Origin: a virus
Length of the DNA: 40,055 bases
Strand: one strand, 5' to 3'
IMG/VR virus record: IMGVR_UViG_3300024520_000185
Coordinates: 1 to 40,055 of that record
Below, one piece after another: positions 30,247-38,530 of this stretch. The translations under genes and the position numbers were made by a program. A model generated the notes under the pieces. It saw only the letters and a program-made list of their open reading frames with translations, did no database searches and was not told the origin of the DNA. Within the stretch, counting starts at the first letter, position 1. Each line of letters begins with the position of its first letter.

Positions 30247-30543
30247 ATGAATAATCAGCTTTTTTGGATTTTGATAAGTGTATTTGGAATGTGCTCATCT
30301 ATTATAGCCTATTTCCTTAAAGAGAACGTGAAGCGACTCGATAAAATCGCTAATCAGGTCAGCGAGCTAACTACATCACTGACTTTTCATGCAACTAAGA
30401 CTGATTATATGGAAAAGAGTATAGTTCATAACACCGAGAGTATTGAGGATCTTAGAAAACGGTGTCATGGATTTATAAGCAAGTTTAACGTAATGGATAT
30501 TAAATTAGAACGACTCAAACACGTAGAAGCCAGCAAGGAGTGA
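30247..30543 (+). CDS. Membrane-anchored coiled-coil protein, holin or inner-spanin candidate
   Basis: A 98-residue protein. Residues 4-24 form one membrane helix (QLFWILISVFGMCSSIIAYFL), followed by a charged coiled coil to the end. That layout matches inner spanins (type II membrane protein with periplasmic coiled coil) and some haemolysin-XhlA-like proteins. AAGGA precedes the ATG. It lies among fibre genes rather than next to the endolysin, so it is a candidate only. Confidence 0.6.
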   Translation: MNNQLFWILISVFGMCSSIIAYFLKENVKRLDKIANQVSELTTSLTFHATKTDYMEKSIVHNTESIEDLRKRCHGFISKFNVMDIKLERLKHVEASKE

Positions 30544-30547
30544 AGGT

Positions 30548-31810
30548 ATGAGTACAATGAAAGGGCATCCCACCTCAAATCGGGATTTATCAGAAGTAGC
30601 AGGTGAAACTGGAACAGGGCTAATAACCAACCACGCAACTATTCAAGATATTGGATCTAATCGAAGCGGTCTTGATGTTCTTCAAAAGGGTGTCTTTGTC
30701 GTTGGTAACGACACGGCAGAAGCGGCATCTACTACCAGAAGTATTGTGGCTACTGGTCATAGTGCTCGTGTAGGGGATCAAATTAGATTTACTGTTGGAA
30801 CAAATATTCATCAAGAAATTGCTGTAATCAAGGTTCCTGATGCAAATACAATTATACTAGCTGCTAACCTACTTGCTGTGCCTAATGCGGGTGTTGATAC
30901 CTTTTCAATACTGCGCCATATAACACCCACATTTGATAGTGCCGGGAGTATAAATGCTTCTGTTGTTGCTGGGGATCTGACATTTCAATATAATTCAGTA
31001 AGCACTGATGTTGAAGAAGTAACTGCTACTCCAGCTAACTCTCGACCATTACCTGTGAAAATCATGGATAGTGATGGTGATATTATGGCTATAGACGCGG
31101 GTGTTGCAAGTGTAACTGATGCGGCTGCTGTGGGATTCCTTACAACTATTGATGAAGATACAAATTCTATTAATGATAAGCTTCCTCTTACTATTGGGCA
31201 AAAGGCTAACGCAGCATCACTAGCGGTAACTCTTTCAACTGACCAAGATGCGAAAGTCGATTTAATGGTTGCTGATCTTGATACAGTCGCCATTGATACC
31301 ACTGCGATTAACGGGAAAATACCTGCCATTGGCTCACAAGCCTCTACTGCTAGTTTATCTGTAACTATAGCCTCTGATGAAGGTGATATACCTGTAAGCA
31401 ATGCAATGCAATTACCTGCCTCATTGGGGCAAAAAGCTAAGGGTGCAAGCTTACCTGTTACTCTTGCAAGTGATGAAGATTCAATAAAGACTTTACAGGC
31501 GGGTAAATCGCTTCCGACTAGCGTTGTGCCTTTCAGACATGAACATTCTGTTGCGATTACTACCGCTGACTTTACAAATGTAGATTTAGTCACTGGAGCA
31601 GATATAAATAGAGTTGAGGTGTTTGACTCTTCTGGTGAAACACTAAGCTTCTACGTAGGACCTGTTGCCTCTGAGGTCAGACAGTTTCATATATTTCCTG
31701 GTGGCAATGGTGCAGTTGATCTATTCATACCGTCTGGATCACGAATTGATATAAAGGCAGACTCGGCAAATACGGCTGCTGGGGAATTGATTATAAACTT
31801 TTTTAGCTAA
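30548..31810 (+). CDS. Beta-repeat fibre-like protein 2
   Basis: A 420-residue protein. A domain near residues 64-123 (GHSARVGDQIRFT, then DTFSIL) matches a pattern also seen in adaptor and nozzle. Residues 215-320 contain three repeats of the form PxxGQKAxxASLxVTLxxD. One of these (IGSQASTASLSVT) is shared with the 636-aa protein. A C-terminal beta-domain of about 90 residues follows. The start has GGAGTGAAGG upstream. Fibre or head-decoration role inferred. Confidence 0.6.
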   Translation: MSTMKGHPTSNRDLSEVAGETGTGLITNHATIQDIGSNRSGLDVLQKGVFVVGNDTAEAASTTRSIVATGHSARVGDQIRFTVGTNIHQEIAVIKVPDANTIILAANLLAVPNAGVDTFSILRHITPTFDSAGSINASVVAGDLTFQYNSVSTDVEEVTATPANSRPLPVKIMDSDGDIMAIDAGVASVTDAAAVGFLTTIDEDTNSINDKLPLTIGQKANAASLAVTLSTDQDAKVDLMVADLDTVAIDTTAINGKIPAIGSQASTASLSVTIASDEGDIPVSNAMQLPASLGQKAKGASLPVTLASDEDSIKTLQAGKSLPTSVVPFRHEHSVAITTADFTNVDLVTGADINRVEVFDSSGETLSFYVGPVASEVRQFHIFPGGNGAVDLFIPSGSRIDIKADSANTAAGELIINFFS

Positions 31811-31833
31811 ATACTAACCTTAAGGAGGTTACT

Positions 31834-32550
31834 GTGGGTTCACCTACAATATTTAAAGGATCAAATGTAAAGTTACTCAAAGACAATATTGAGTTTCAAT
31901 CTGGTCAAACAATCATCTCTGGAGTCGCTACTGACCCAACTTCATCGGCTACAAGTGCAGATGCTGGATCAATACTTGTTAATACAGGTGGTAATGTTTA
32001 TGTAAAACAGGATGCTGGCAGTACAACTAATTGGAATATACTAGGTACGCCTCAGCTAGGTATGCCAATAGGATCTGTTATTATATCAGCCTTAACCTTG
32101 GCTCAGTTCCAAACTCAAAACGGTACTGGCTGGGTGCTTATGGATGGTACTAGTTGTGCGGGTACTGCTTATGCGACTCTGACTACCTTCAGCCTTCTGC
32201 CGGATGCCCAGGGTAGATTCTTAAGAAACTATGATTCTGTAGGCGGTACTGACCCGGATAGTTCTGACTTACTAGTAACGGTAGAAGATGGTATTCAAGA
32301 CCATGGTCATAAGATATATGCTCAATCAGGGATCGGACCTAGACAAGGTAATAAGCCCGTGCAAACCAAATCTGGTTTGATGGCGGAGAACGAGGGCGCT
32401 TCTCTCTCAGGATATGTTACTAATGGGGCAAATGCTGAGAGTAACCACATGATTCAAGGGGTAAGAACAGCTACTCCTAATGCAAGAACGAACACTAACG
32501 AAACGCTAGTTAAGAATATTATCATGAACCACTTTATAAGGGTTGACTAA
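31834..32550 (+). CDS. Tail collar-type short fibre protein
   Basis: A 238-residue protein starting with GTG and an ideal AAGGAGG five bases upstream. The C-terminal half has MPIGSVIISALTLAQFQTQN, then GWVLMDG, LPDAQGRFLRNYD and ETLVKNIIMNHFIRVD. These are the hallmarks of the phage tail-collar domain. The N-terminal half is a Ser/Gly/Thr-rich stalk. It would be part of the receptor-binding apparatus. Confidence 0.8.
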   Translation: MGSPTIFKGSNVKLLKDNIEFQSGQTIISGVATDPTSSATSADAGSILVNTGGNVYVKQDAGSTTNWNILGTPQLGMPIGSVIISALTLAQFQTQNGTGWVLMDGTSCAGTAYATLTTFSLLPDAQGRFLRNYDSVGGTDPDSSDLLVTVEDGIQDHGHKIYAQSGIGPRQGNKPVQTKSGLMAENEGASLSGYVTNGANAESNHMIQGVRTATPNARTNTNETLVKNIIMNHFIRVD

Positions 32551-32573
32551 CGAAAATAGCATAGGAGAAATAT

Positions 32574-32807
32574 ATGACAGAGGAAGATTACGACAAGAAA
32601 AAAGCAGCTAAAGATAAGAAGGGTGCAGTTGCTTCGGCAGCAGGAACCGCTGGGGTTGCCGCCGCAGAAATGATTATTAAAGAACGAGCTAGAAGGCAAA
32701 AGAGAAAGCTAGAAGCTATTCAATACGAAAAGAAAAAAAAGCAAGAGGGTTATGCAAATAAGTCTGCTGCTATTAGTAAGCTTTTCAAAAACAGTAGCAT
32801 AGGATGA
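32574..32807 (+). CDS. Small Lys/Ala-rich basic protein, virion region
   Basis: A 77-residue protein with AGGAGAAAT upstream. An Ala/Gly-rich hydrophobic stretch (VASAAGTAGVAAAEMII) stands between two Lys-rich ends. It is coupled by ATGA to the next gene. The composition is that of small internal or ejected proteins. No family recognised. Confidence 0.6.
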   Translation: MTEEDYDKKKAAKDKKGAVASAAGTAGVAAAEMIIKERARRQKRKLEAIQYEKKKKQEGYANKSAAISKLFKNSSIG

Positions 32808-33028
32808 GTGCCGGAGCCGCCACGATGGCACCTGCCGCTATAAAAGCTATCAACGATGCCATGATAAAATCGGCTAAGATGGCTAATGACGAGAAGGTAC
32901 GAATAGAAAACGAAAAGAGGCTCGCTGCAATGAGACTAAGTGAAGAAAAACAAATTGGAGCACAGAACCAGCAACGAGCTATCGATATGCTTCTTAAACA
33001 TAGAATACAAAAAAGGGCTGTTGGATGA
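32804..33028 (+). CDS. Small Ala/Lys helical protein, virion region
   Basis: A 74-residue protein starting in an ATGA overlap and ending in another one with the adaptor gene. Helical, Ala/Met-rich N-terminus and Lys/Arg/Gln-rich C-terminus. With the 77-aa gene it forms a coupled pair just before the tail machine. Role unknown; an internal virion or assembly factor is plausible. Confidence 0.6.
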   Translation: MSAGAATMAPAAIKAINDAMIKSAKMANDEKVRIENEKRLAAMRLSEEKQIGAQNQQRAIDMLLKHRIQKRAVG

Positions 33029-34239
33029 AAAGAATGGGCTTACTATTAGAACACGCTAGAAAGTCTACTGAGAATGAAGGCAGTGGTATTGATGATAGTG
33101 AGTTCTTGCAATATTTTAACGATGGACAAGACAGGATACAGTCTCAAATATTCCAGACTCACCCTGAATCTGATGTGTTTGGTAGAGTTGGGTTTTTAGA
33201 TCTCCTTAGTTCTGAAGATACTTACTCTCTAGAGACATTTAAAGATGAAAGTAGCGCAACATTCTCCTCAAGGATCTTTGCGCAAAACTCTATCTCCCTA
33301 GTGGAAAGAGCTAACAGTAGCGCGTCACAAGTCAGAACCAATGTTGGCTCTGGAGATGTTTCATTTAACGTAACTGGAGCGGGATCAGGTGGCTCTCCTT
33401 ATGTGTTTCAAGTGACAAGCCCAACATGGTCTGCACTTAGGTTCTCTATAGGAAGTGTAATAACACTTGGTTCATACTCCTCTGAGTCATTAACTGTAAC
33501 AGTGATTGACGATGCCAATAGAAGACTATCGGTAACAGGAACAAGCACATTACTAGCCGCAGACACGGGTTCAACTGGATTAGCTGAAGATGTTTTTAAG
33601 ATAATAACTTCTGTTGGAAGTGCGTCATCTTATTACCCACTTAAGTTTATCTCAAACTCTGAAAGGCGCGTTGGTTATGGTTATATGCTTAGAAATAAAA
33701 ATCTAATCATAGCTCCTTTCCCCGGTAGCAGTATAAACCTTGGCTTAAGAGTTACATATTTTAGAAAGGTAGATGATCTAGATATTCGAAGAGGAACCAT
33801 ATCAGCAGTAAGTTCAGGGGCTTCTATCACGATAACTGGTCATTCAGCTACGGAGGCTTTGAATGACGATTGGGTTAGTATTGTGGATATTGATGGAAAT
33901 GTTATACAATCGGAAATCCGCATGGGGGGTTTTGTTAATGGTTCTGGAGTCATTACTACTTCAACTATTCTTAACACTGATGTTGTGGTTAATTTCGCTT
34001 CATACTATGTAGTGCTAGGAAAATACTCAACAAGCCACAGTGAGCTTCCTGATACCTGTGAGCGATACCTCTTGGCTTATGTTGAATACCAAATTGCAAT
34101 GCGTGACTCGGCAATTGATGTTGCTGTTTTAGAGCGACACTTAATGAAAATGGAGGCAGATATTGTTGAATTATTTGCAACGAATCAAGGTGACTCCATG
34201 CACATACCTATTACTAGCACTGAATATTTAATATGGTAA
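33025..34239 (+). CDS. Head-to-tail adaptor (podovirus tail tube A-like)
   Basis: A 404-residue protein. The N-terminal helices (residues 1-50) and the C-terminal LPDTCERYLLAYVEYQIAMRD helix are characteristic of adaptors of the T7 gp11/P22 gp4 type that dock under the portal. Between them lie two beta-domains, about 118-195 and 263-320. The first resembles an insertion in the capsid protein. It is followed three bases later by the nozzle gene, as in other podoviruses. Confidence 0.75.
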   Translation: MKRMGLLLEHARKSTENEGSGIDDSEFLQYFNDGQDRIQSQIFQTHPESDVFGRVGFLDLLSSEDTYSLETFKDESSATFSSRIFAQNSISLVERANSSASQVRTNVGSGDVSFNVTGAGSGGSPYVFQVTSPTWSALRFSIGSVITLGSYSSESLTVTVIDDANRRLSVTGTSTLLAADTGSTGLAEDVFKIITSVGSASSYYPLKFISNSERRVGYGYMLRNKNLIIAPFPGSSINLGLRVTYFRKVDDLDIRRGTISAVSSGASITITGHSATEALNDDWVSIVDIDGNVIQSEIRMGGFVNGSGVITTSTILNTDVVVNFASYYVVLGKYSTSHSELPDTCERYLLAYVEYQIAMRDSAIDVAVLERHLMKMEADIVELFATNQGDSMHIPITSTEYLIW

Positions 34240-34242
34240 ATT

Positions 34243-36519
34243 ATGGGATTAATTAAAAAGTTTGTAAATTTCACGGGTCAAGCAAGCAAGTTATCACCTC
34301 TACTTACCCAAAAGAATAAGCTCAGAGAAGCAACTAATATGATGGTTGAATCTGCTGGCAATCTTATTAAACGTCGAGGAACTTCAGCCAATGGATCAGA
34401 TGTTGGTCTGGGTGATGGTGCGGTCTTCTTTGATGAAAAGCAAGAAGCTCTGTTTATTGGTGACGAGCTTTATAAAAGAAATGGCACTGGGCTAACCCTT
34501 ATTGACAATGGGAAAACTGGTGCTATTAACGTCACTACAACGCAGGCGTGGGGAGCAGGAAGCCTTGGTCAACCAAGCGATACCGCTGAATACGCTGGTA
34601 ACATTTATATTGCCAAAGAAGGTGATAACCTTAAGCGATATGATGGTAATACAATAACTAACGCTGGGATGCACGACTTCTTTCCTAATAGAATTGAATG
34701 GGAAACACCAACTATTCCTGCTGGTGGAGCTGGATTAACAGCACTTCCTCAGTTTATAGTAAGAACAAATTCATTGGATGCAAATGGTAACACAATAGTT
34801 TCAGCAGATAACGAGACTAAGGCTCCCACTTCCTTTGGCTCTATAATAGCTGGTAACGATATGATTATAAATATCAAGCCAGAATCTTTCTTTGGCGGGG
34901 GCGCATCATGGGTTAGTAAATATGCCGTTACCCCTGTCTGTCTAAATTCAGCAGACTTTTCAGTTACCACTACTCCTGGCTACGAAGATCTCGTATGGAC
35001 CTCTGATAGTCACAACTTTGTTGTTGGAGATTGGGTTTACCCTAGAGCCCAATATACAACGCTGCTAGATGGCTCTACTATTCAAACTGCATTCATTGGG
35101 GTTGAAATTGTTAATGTTGACGGAACAGGATTTACCACAAGGGTATTTCAGCCAAATTCAAGAGTAAAAAATGTCACCCTAAGTGGTAGCACTCCAGTTC
35201 ACGACACTGTTCTTCTAATTTTGAGCAATATGTATCTTGAAGTCTTTATGACTAACTCAAATGGAGTTTATAAGGGGATAGCGGAGGTAAACGCATTTAT
35301 AGATACCACTCTCGCTTTGAGTCCTAATGATGAGTTTATAATTGATAACTCAATACAGATTAAGGTCCATAGCACTAATATACAGCGTTTCAACGATACA
35401 TTAGCTCCTAATACTTTTTTCCTTATACAGCAATCAGTAGGCATAACTCTTCCCCCTATATGTAAGCTTGTAGAGAGACACCAGGGGTTGTTAGTTCTTG
35501 GAAATGGCTCGCCTTATATATCTCAGAGATCCGATGCTCTTGATTTGCCCTTAGTAAACGCTATATCAGAAGATGCTAGAACTATATATTGGTCTGACAC
35601 ATCAGGGTTATCCTCTATAAGAGAGATGTTCGCTGGGGTTAATAACTCACTGGTTATTGGGGTTCCAGAAGAGGGAGGGCTTGAAGCACTTGTTAGTCAC
35701 AACGGAATACTTTTAGCCTTTTTAGAAAAAGCTGTTTATCAGATAAGCGGCACTCTTCCTATTAATCCTCGTGTTGACAAGCTTTATGGAAGCGGTGTTG
35801 GTTGCGTATCAAGAGGCTCTATACAGGAAATTGGAACAAGTATCTTCTTTTTAAGCAATAAGGGAATATACTCTGCTCGTGGTGGTAGTTTGCCAGAAGA
35901 AATATCAACAAATATAGATGATGTATTTGAAGACACTGGATTAGATTTCACTAAGGCAGTATCAGCACATGACATTAAAAGAAACCAATATATATTACAT
36001 ATCCCTCATAGCACTCCTGCCGATGCCGTAACCGTAGTCTATGATTATGAGTTTCAAGGCTGGTTTGTATGGAAGGAAATGGATGCTGCTGGTGGAATCA
36101 CTATTGATGATACTGACGATGAAGTTTACTTTGTTCAAGCCGATGGTGCTGTTAAAGCCATGAAGGATGCCAGGAATGACGAATCTGTTGCCATAACTTC
36201 AAGGGTCAGAACTCAACATGAGGATCTTGATGAACCTTCATTGTTAAAGAAGTTCTTGAACTTCAAATTGTTTAATCTTGGTGGCACTGGTCATGTCTCT
36301 ACTGTGAAATCTTACGGTGATTACTCGACTACGGCAGAGACAAATGTGACTATGACTACTAGCGCAACGATACCATTTGAGAAGATTAAGTTTACTGGTG
36401 GTAAGAATAAGTCTCATACTATGCAAGTAGAGGTCGAAAACGCTGTTGTTGATGAAGATATGAGAATTGATGGGATGGAGTTTGAGTTTGAAGCTTCTTC
36501 TAGAAGGATGAAGGAGTAG
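34243..36519 (+). CDS. Tail nozzle / tubular protein (T7 gp12 or P22 gp10 type)
   Basis: A 758-residue protein. Conserved nozzle traits: an N-terminal LTQKNKLREATNMMVESAGNL with RRGT; repeated beta-propeller-like segments; RHQGLLVLGNGSPYISQRSD, with YWSDTSGL and the GSGVGCVSRGSIQEIG stretch; and FFLSNKGIYS near the end. It forms the tube through which DNA leaves. A local domain near residues 250-305 (DSHNFVVGDWVYP) repeats a pattern found in adaptor and fibre. The gene starts three bases after the adaptor. Confidence 0.85.
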   Translation: MGLIKKFVNFTGQASKLSPLLTQKNKLREATNMMVESAGNLIKRRGTSANGSDVGLGDGAVFFDEKQEALFIGDELYKRNGTGLTLIDNGKTGAINVTTTQAWGAGSLGQPSDTAEYAGNIYIAKEGDNLKRYDGNTITNAGMHDFFPNRIEWETPTIPAGGAGLTALPQFIVRTNSLDANGNTIVSADNETKAPTSFGSIIAGNDMIINIKPESFFGGGASWVSKYAVTPVCLNSADFSVTTTPGYEDLVWTSDSHNFVVGDWVYPRAQYTTLLDGSTIQTAFIGVEIVNVDGTGFTTRVFQPNSRVKNVTLSGSTPVHDTVLLILSNMYLEVFMTNSNGVYKGIAEVNAFIDTTLALSPNDEFIIDNSIQIKVHSTNIQRFNDTLAPNTFFLIQQSVGITLPPICKLVERHQGLLVLGNGSPYISQRSDALDLPLVNAISEDARTIYWSDTSGLSSIREMFAGVNNSLVIGVPEEGGLEALVSHNGILLAFLEKAVYQISGTLPINPRVDKLYGSGVGCVSRGSIQEIGTSIFFLSNKGIYSARGGSLPEEISTNIDDVFEDTGLDFTKAVSAHDIKRNQYILHIPHSTPADAVTVVYDYEFQGWFVWKEMDAAGGITIDDTDDEVYFVQADGAVKAMKDARNDESVAITSRVRTQHEDLDEPSLLKKFLNFKLFNLGGTGHVSTVKSYGDYSTTAETNVTMTTSATIPFEKIKFTGGKNKSHTMQVEVENAVVDEDMRIDGMEFEFEASSRRMKE

Positions 36520-37073
36520 TGGAATATCAGTTTAAGAAATTCGAAAGATTCGATCTTCCAATAACTGATGATGTTAAAGAAGTATCAACCTATCTAAAAG
36601 AACAGTTAAATGTAATGGTTGATGATCTGAACACTGGTCTTGGTCAAGATGATCCCTCTGTCTCTGTGTATAACGAGAAAGCTCAAGGAACCGCTGGTGA
36701 TGCAGCAACGTCTAATACCTGGAATGTTAGAACCTTGGATAGAAGTAGTGGGTCATTTACGGTGGAGAGTAATGTTATTCTTCTTCCTAAAGGCATTTAC
36801 GAGGTAAAAGGGTGGGCATTGGCTACTGGAGCTGTTGTATCTCACCAACTAAGACTATATAATGTCACAGATGATTCTACTCTCGTTCTGGGGGGATCAA
36901 TGGAATCCGGTGCTTCTAGCTTGATTAGTGGGGAGTTTACAGTGAATAACGATATTAGAGTGGAGGTTCAACACTTCGCTCAGGCTGGTGGGGCATTTGG
37001 CGTGGCTATAACTGGATCAAATAAAATAGAAAAAGAGCTATACGCACAACTTGATATAACGAAAAAGGGGTAA
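36519..37073 (+). CDS. C1q/TNF-like fibre protein
   Basis: A 184-residue protein starting with GTG overlapping the nozzle stop (TAGTG). After a helical N-terminus, residues 50-180 show the jelly-roll pattern of C1q/TNF-like domains found in phage fibres: VESNVILLPKGIYEVKGWA, SHQLRLYNV, and a final KELYAQLDI. It is likely trimeric, an attachment or tail-decoration protein. Confidence 0.65.
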   Translation: MEYQFKKFERFDLPITDDVKEVSTYLKEQLNVMVDDLNTGLGQDDPSVSVYNEKAQGTAGDAATSNTWNVRTLDRSSGSFTVESNVILLPKGIYEVKGWALATGAVVSHQLRLYNVTDDSTLVLGGSMESGASSLISGEFTVNNDIRVEVQHFAQAGGAFGVAITGSNKIEKELYAQLDITKKG

Positions 37074-37075
37074 TA

Positions 37076-37633
37076 ATGGCATTTTTAAATCTATGGGGTG
37101 ATAAATCAATATGGAAGCACTCCTCAAGAAAGAAGCAAAGACTAGCTTCTAATGAGCAGGGTTATAAAGACTATGCTGAGTCAGAAGAACAAAAAGGTCA
37201 CAACCTAGCTAAGGATCTCTTTGGAGATAAAGAGAAGCTTAAAGGCAATAGAAACTTTGTATATGGCGAGCTTGAAAAGAGGGCAAAAGGCGGTGGAACA
37301 CGCGCTGGTCAAATAGCATCAGGTCAAGCTCAATCATCTGCTCTCTCCTCTGCTAGAAGCACTATGGGAGCCAGAGGCTTACGTGGTGGCACTGCTATAC
37401 AATCAGTAGCTGCTAATCAACGACTAGCTGCTGAGACACTACAAGAGCAATATAAGATCAATGCACAGAAAGACCTGTTCTCCGCTTCATCAAATGATTT
37501 AAGCGCATTTTACACTTTACCACTGGCTTATAAGTCTGCCGCTGTAGGTGAAAACGCCGCTAAAAGAGAACAATACGCTGCAAACAATCAAAAGACAGGA
37601 ATATTGTCTAAATCAATAGGGTGGCTATTCTAA
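37076..37633 (+). CDS. Internal virion protein candidate (small)
   Basis: A 185-residue protein, Ala/Gln/Lys/Ser-rich and helical. GTRAGQIASGQAQSSALSS and a Gly/Arg-rich centre resemble small ejected proteins (such as the P22 gp7 or T7 gp14 class). It ends in a hydrophobic IGWLF. It lies directly after nozzle and fibre, overlapping the next start (TAATG). The role is inferred from position and composition. Confidence 0.6.
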   Translation: MAFLNLWGDKSIWKHSSRKKQRLASNEQGYKDYAESEEQKGHNLAKDLFGDKEKLKGNRNFVYGELEKRAKGGGTRAGQIASGQAQSSALSSARSTMGARGLRGGTAIQSVAANQRLAAETLQEQYKINAQKDLFSASSNDLSAFYTLPLAYKSAAVGENAAKREQYAANNQKTGILSKSIGWLF

Positions 37634-37905
37634 TGATTCTAGATGGTCTATTCAAAAAATTAGCCAAGCATGTAACTCCAAGTAGCGGCAGTCAGGCTTC
37701 TGGGGATATCTTCCAGCAAGTTGCAAAAAGTGCTGCTTCGAAAATCCAAAGCAAGGCAGCACCTCCTGTTCAAAGAAATCAATCAAGAGCAACTATAGCT
37801 GAAGGTGAAGGTGTATCAATGGCTAGAAGGCAAGAAATGGCTAGAAGCGGTGTATTCGATGCAAGCCCACAAAACAAGAGACTAGGCATAAGCTGGTTAA
37901 TATAA
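37633..37905 (+). CDS. Small virion-region protein
   Basis: A 90-residue protein whose ATG at 37633 overlaps the stop of the gene above; an in-frame GTG at 37621 is less likely. Ser/Ala/Gln-rich, basic, partly disordered, beginning with an amphipathic helix (MILDGLFKKLAKHV). Ejected or assembly protein likely; no family recognised. Confidence 0.55.
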   Translation: MILDGLFKKLAKHVTPSSGSQASGDIFQQVAKSAASKIQSKAAPPVQRNQSRATIAEGEGVSMARRQEMARSGVFDASPQNKRLGISWLI

Positions 37906-37916
37906 AAGGAGCAACA

Positions 37917-38135
37917 ATGGCACGAAAGAAAAAACATTTAAAAGAAGGGTTTAAAAAATTCAAGAACTCTCTTAACTCTGATGCTGTTACAGACAGTGAA
38001 ATGGAAGAATCTAAGATGCAGGCTAAAATGTTCAAGGGTATCAAGAGCATGAATGATGGCGCTGTTAAAGATGGTGACATGAAAAAGCATATGAAGAAGA
38101 AAACACTCAAGAAAAAAATGAGTAAACACTTATAG
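37917..38135 (+). CDS. Small Lys-rich protein, virion region
   Basis: A 72-residue protein with Lys and Met as main residues (ends KKKTLKKKMSKHL). AAGGAG lies upstream of its ATG. It belongs to the internal virion protein block and is composed like the Lys-rich cluster at 12905-14520. It may bind packaged DNA. Function unknown. Confidence 0.6.
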   Translation: MARKKKHLKEGFKKFKNSLNSDAVTDSEMEESKMQAKMFKGIKSMNDGAVKDGDMKKHMKKKTLKKKMSKHL

Positions 38136-38144
38136 AGGTCTGTA

Positions 38145-38522
38145 ATGGAAGATAACGGCAGAAAACCAGCATCAATGGGAAAATTCTTAGGAGCAGCATC
38201 ACTGGCTCTTAGATTGTTAGCAAAGGGAAAGGGATTTTCCAAGGCTGCAAGAGCCGTAAAGCTTGGAAGCAAGGCTAAAAAGGTTGCCAATGTAGCTAAA
38301 AAAGCCAATTTAAAAAACCAAGGAACTAAACGATACAAAGAAGTTGGTAAGTGGAATCAGCCAACAGATAAGAGTATGAAGAAGATTGAAGAGATGAAAG
38401 GCGTACATAGAGCCTTTAAGAGAAAGATTGGGGAGTCAAAACACCCAAAAGGCAGACCTGACCTTGCCAAAAGTATGAAGGAAACAAAACTTAGAAAGAA
38501 ATTAGTTAAACACAAAGAATAG
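38145..38522 (+). CDS. Basic virion-region protein with Ala/Leu helix and GVHR motif
   Basis: A 125-residue protein. Residues 9-25 form an amphipathic Ala/Leu helix (MGKFLGAASLALRLLAKGK), followed by a Lys-rich tail. KGVHRAFKRKIG near 84-95 is close to EGVHRGLKKTIEK in the protein at 13901, and the N-terminal helix is like that of the protein at 13183. By place it is probably an internal virion protein. AGAGG stands before the ATG. Confidence 0.6.
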   Translation: MEDNGRKPASMGKFLGAASLALRLLAKGKGFSKAARAVKLGSKAKKVANVAKKANLKNQGTKRYKEVGKWNQPTDKSMKKIEEMKGVHRAFKRKIGESKHPKGRPDLAKSMKETKLRKKLVKHKE

Positions 38523-38530
38523 AGGTAGTA

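Noticed and set aside
30985-31593. 202-aa minus-strand frame opposite fibre-like protein 2
   Set aside because: Antisense shadow of a Ser/Thr-rich repeat gene; such genes often give long open antisense frames.
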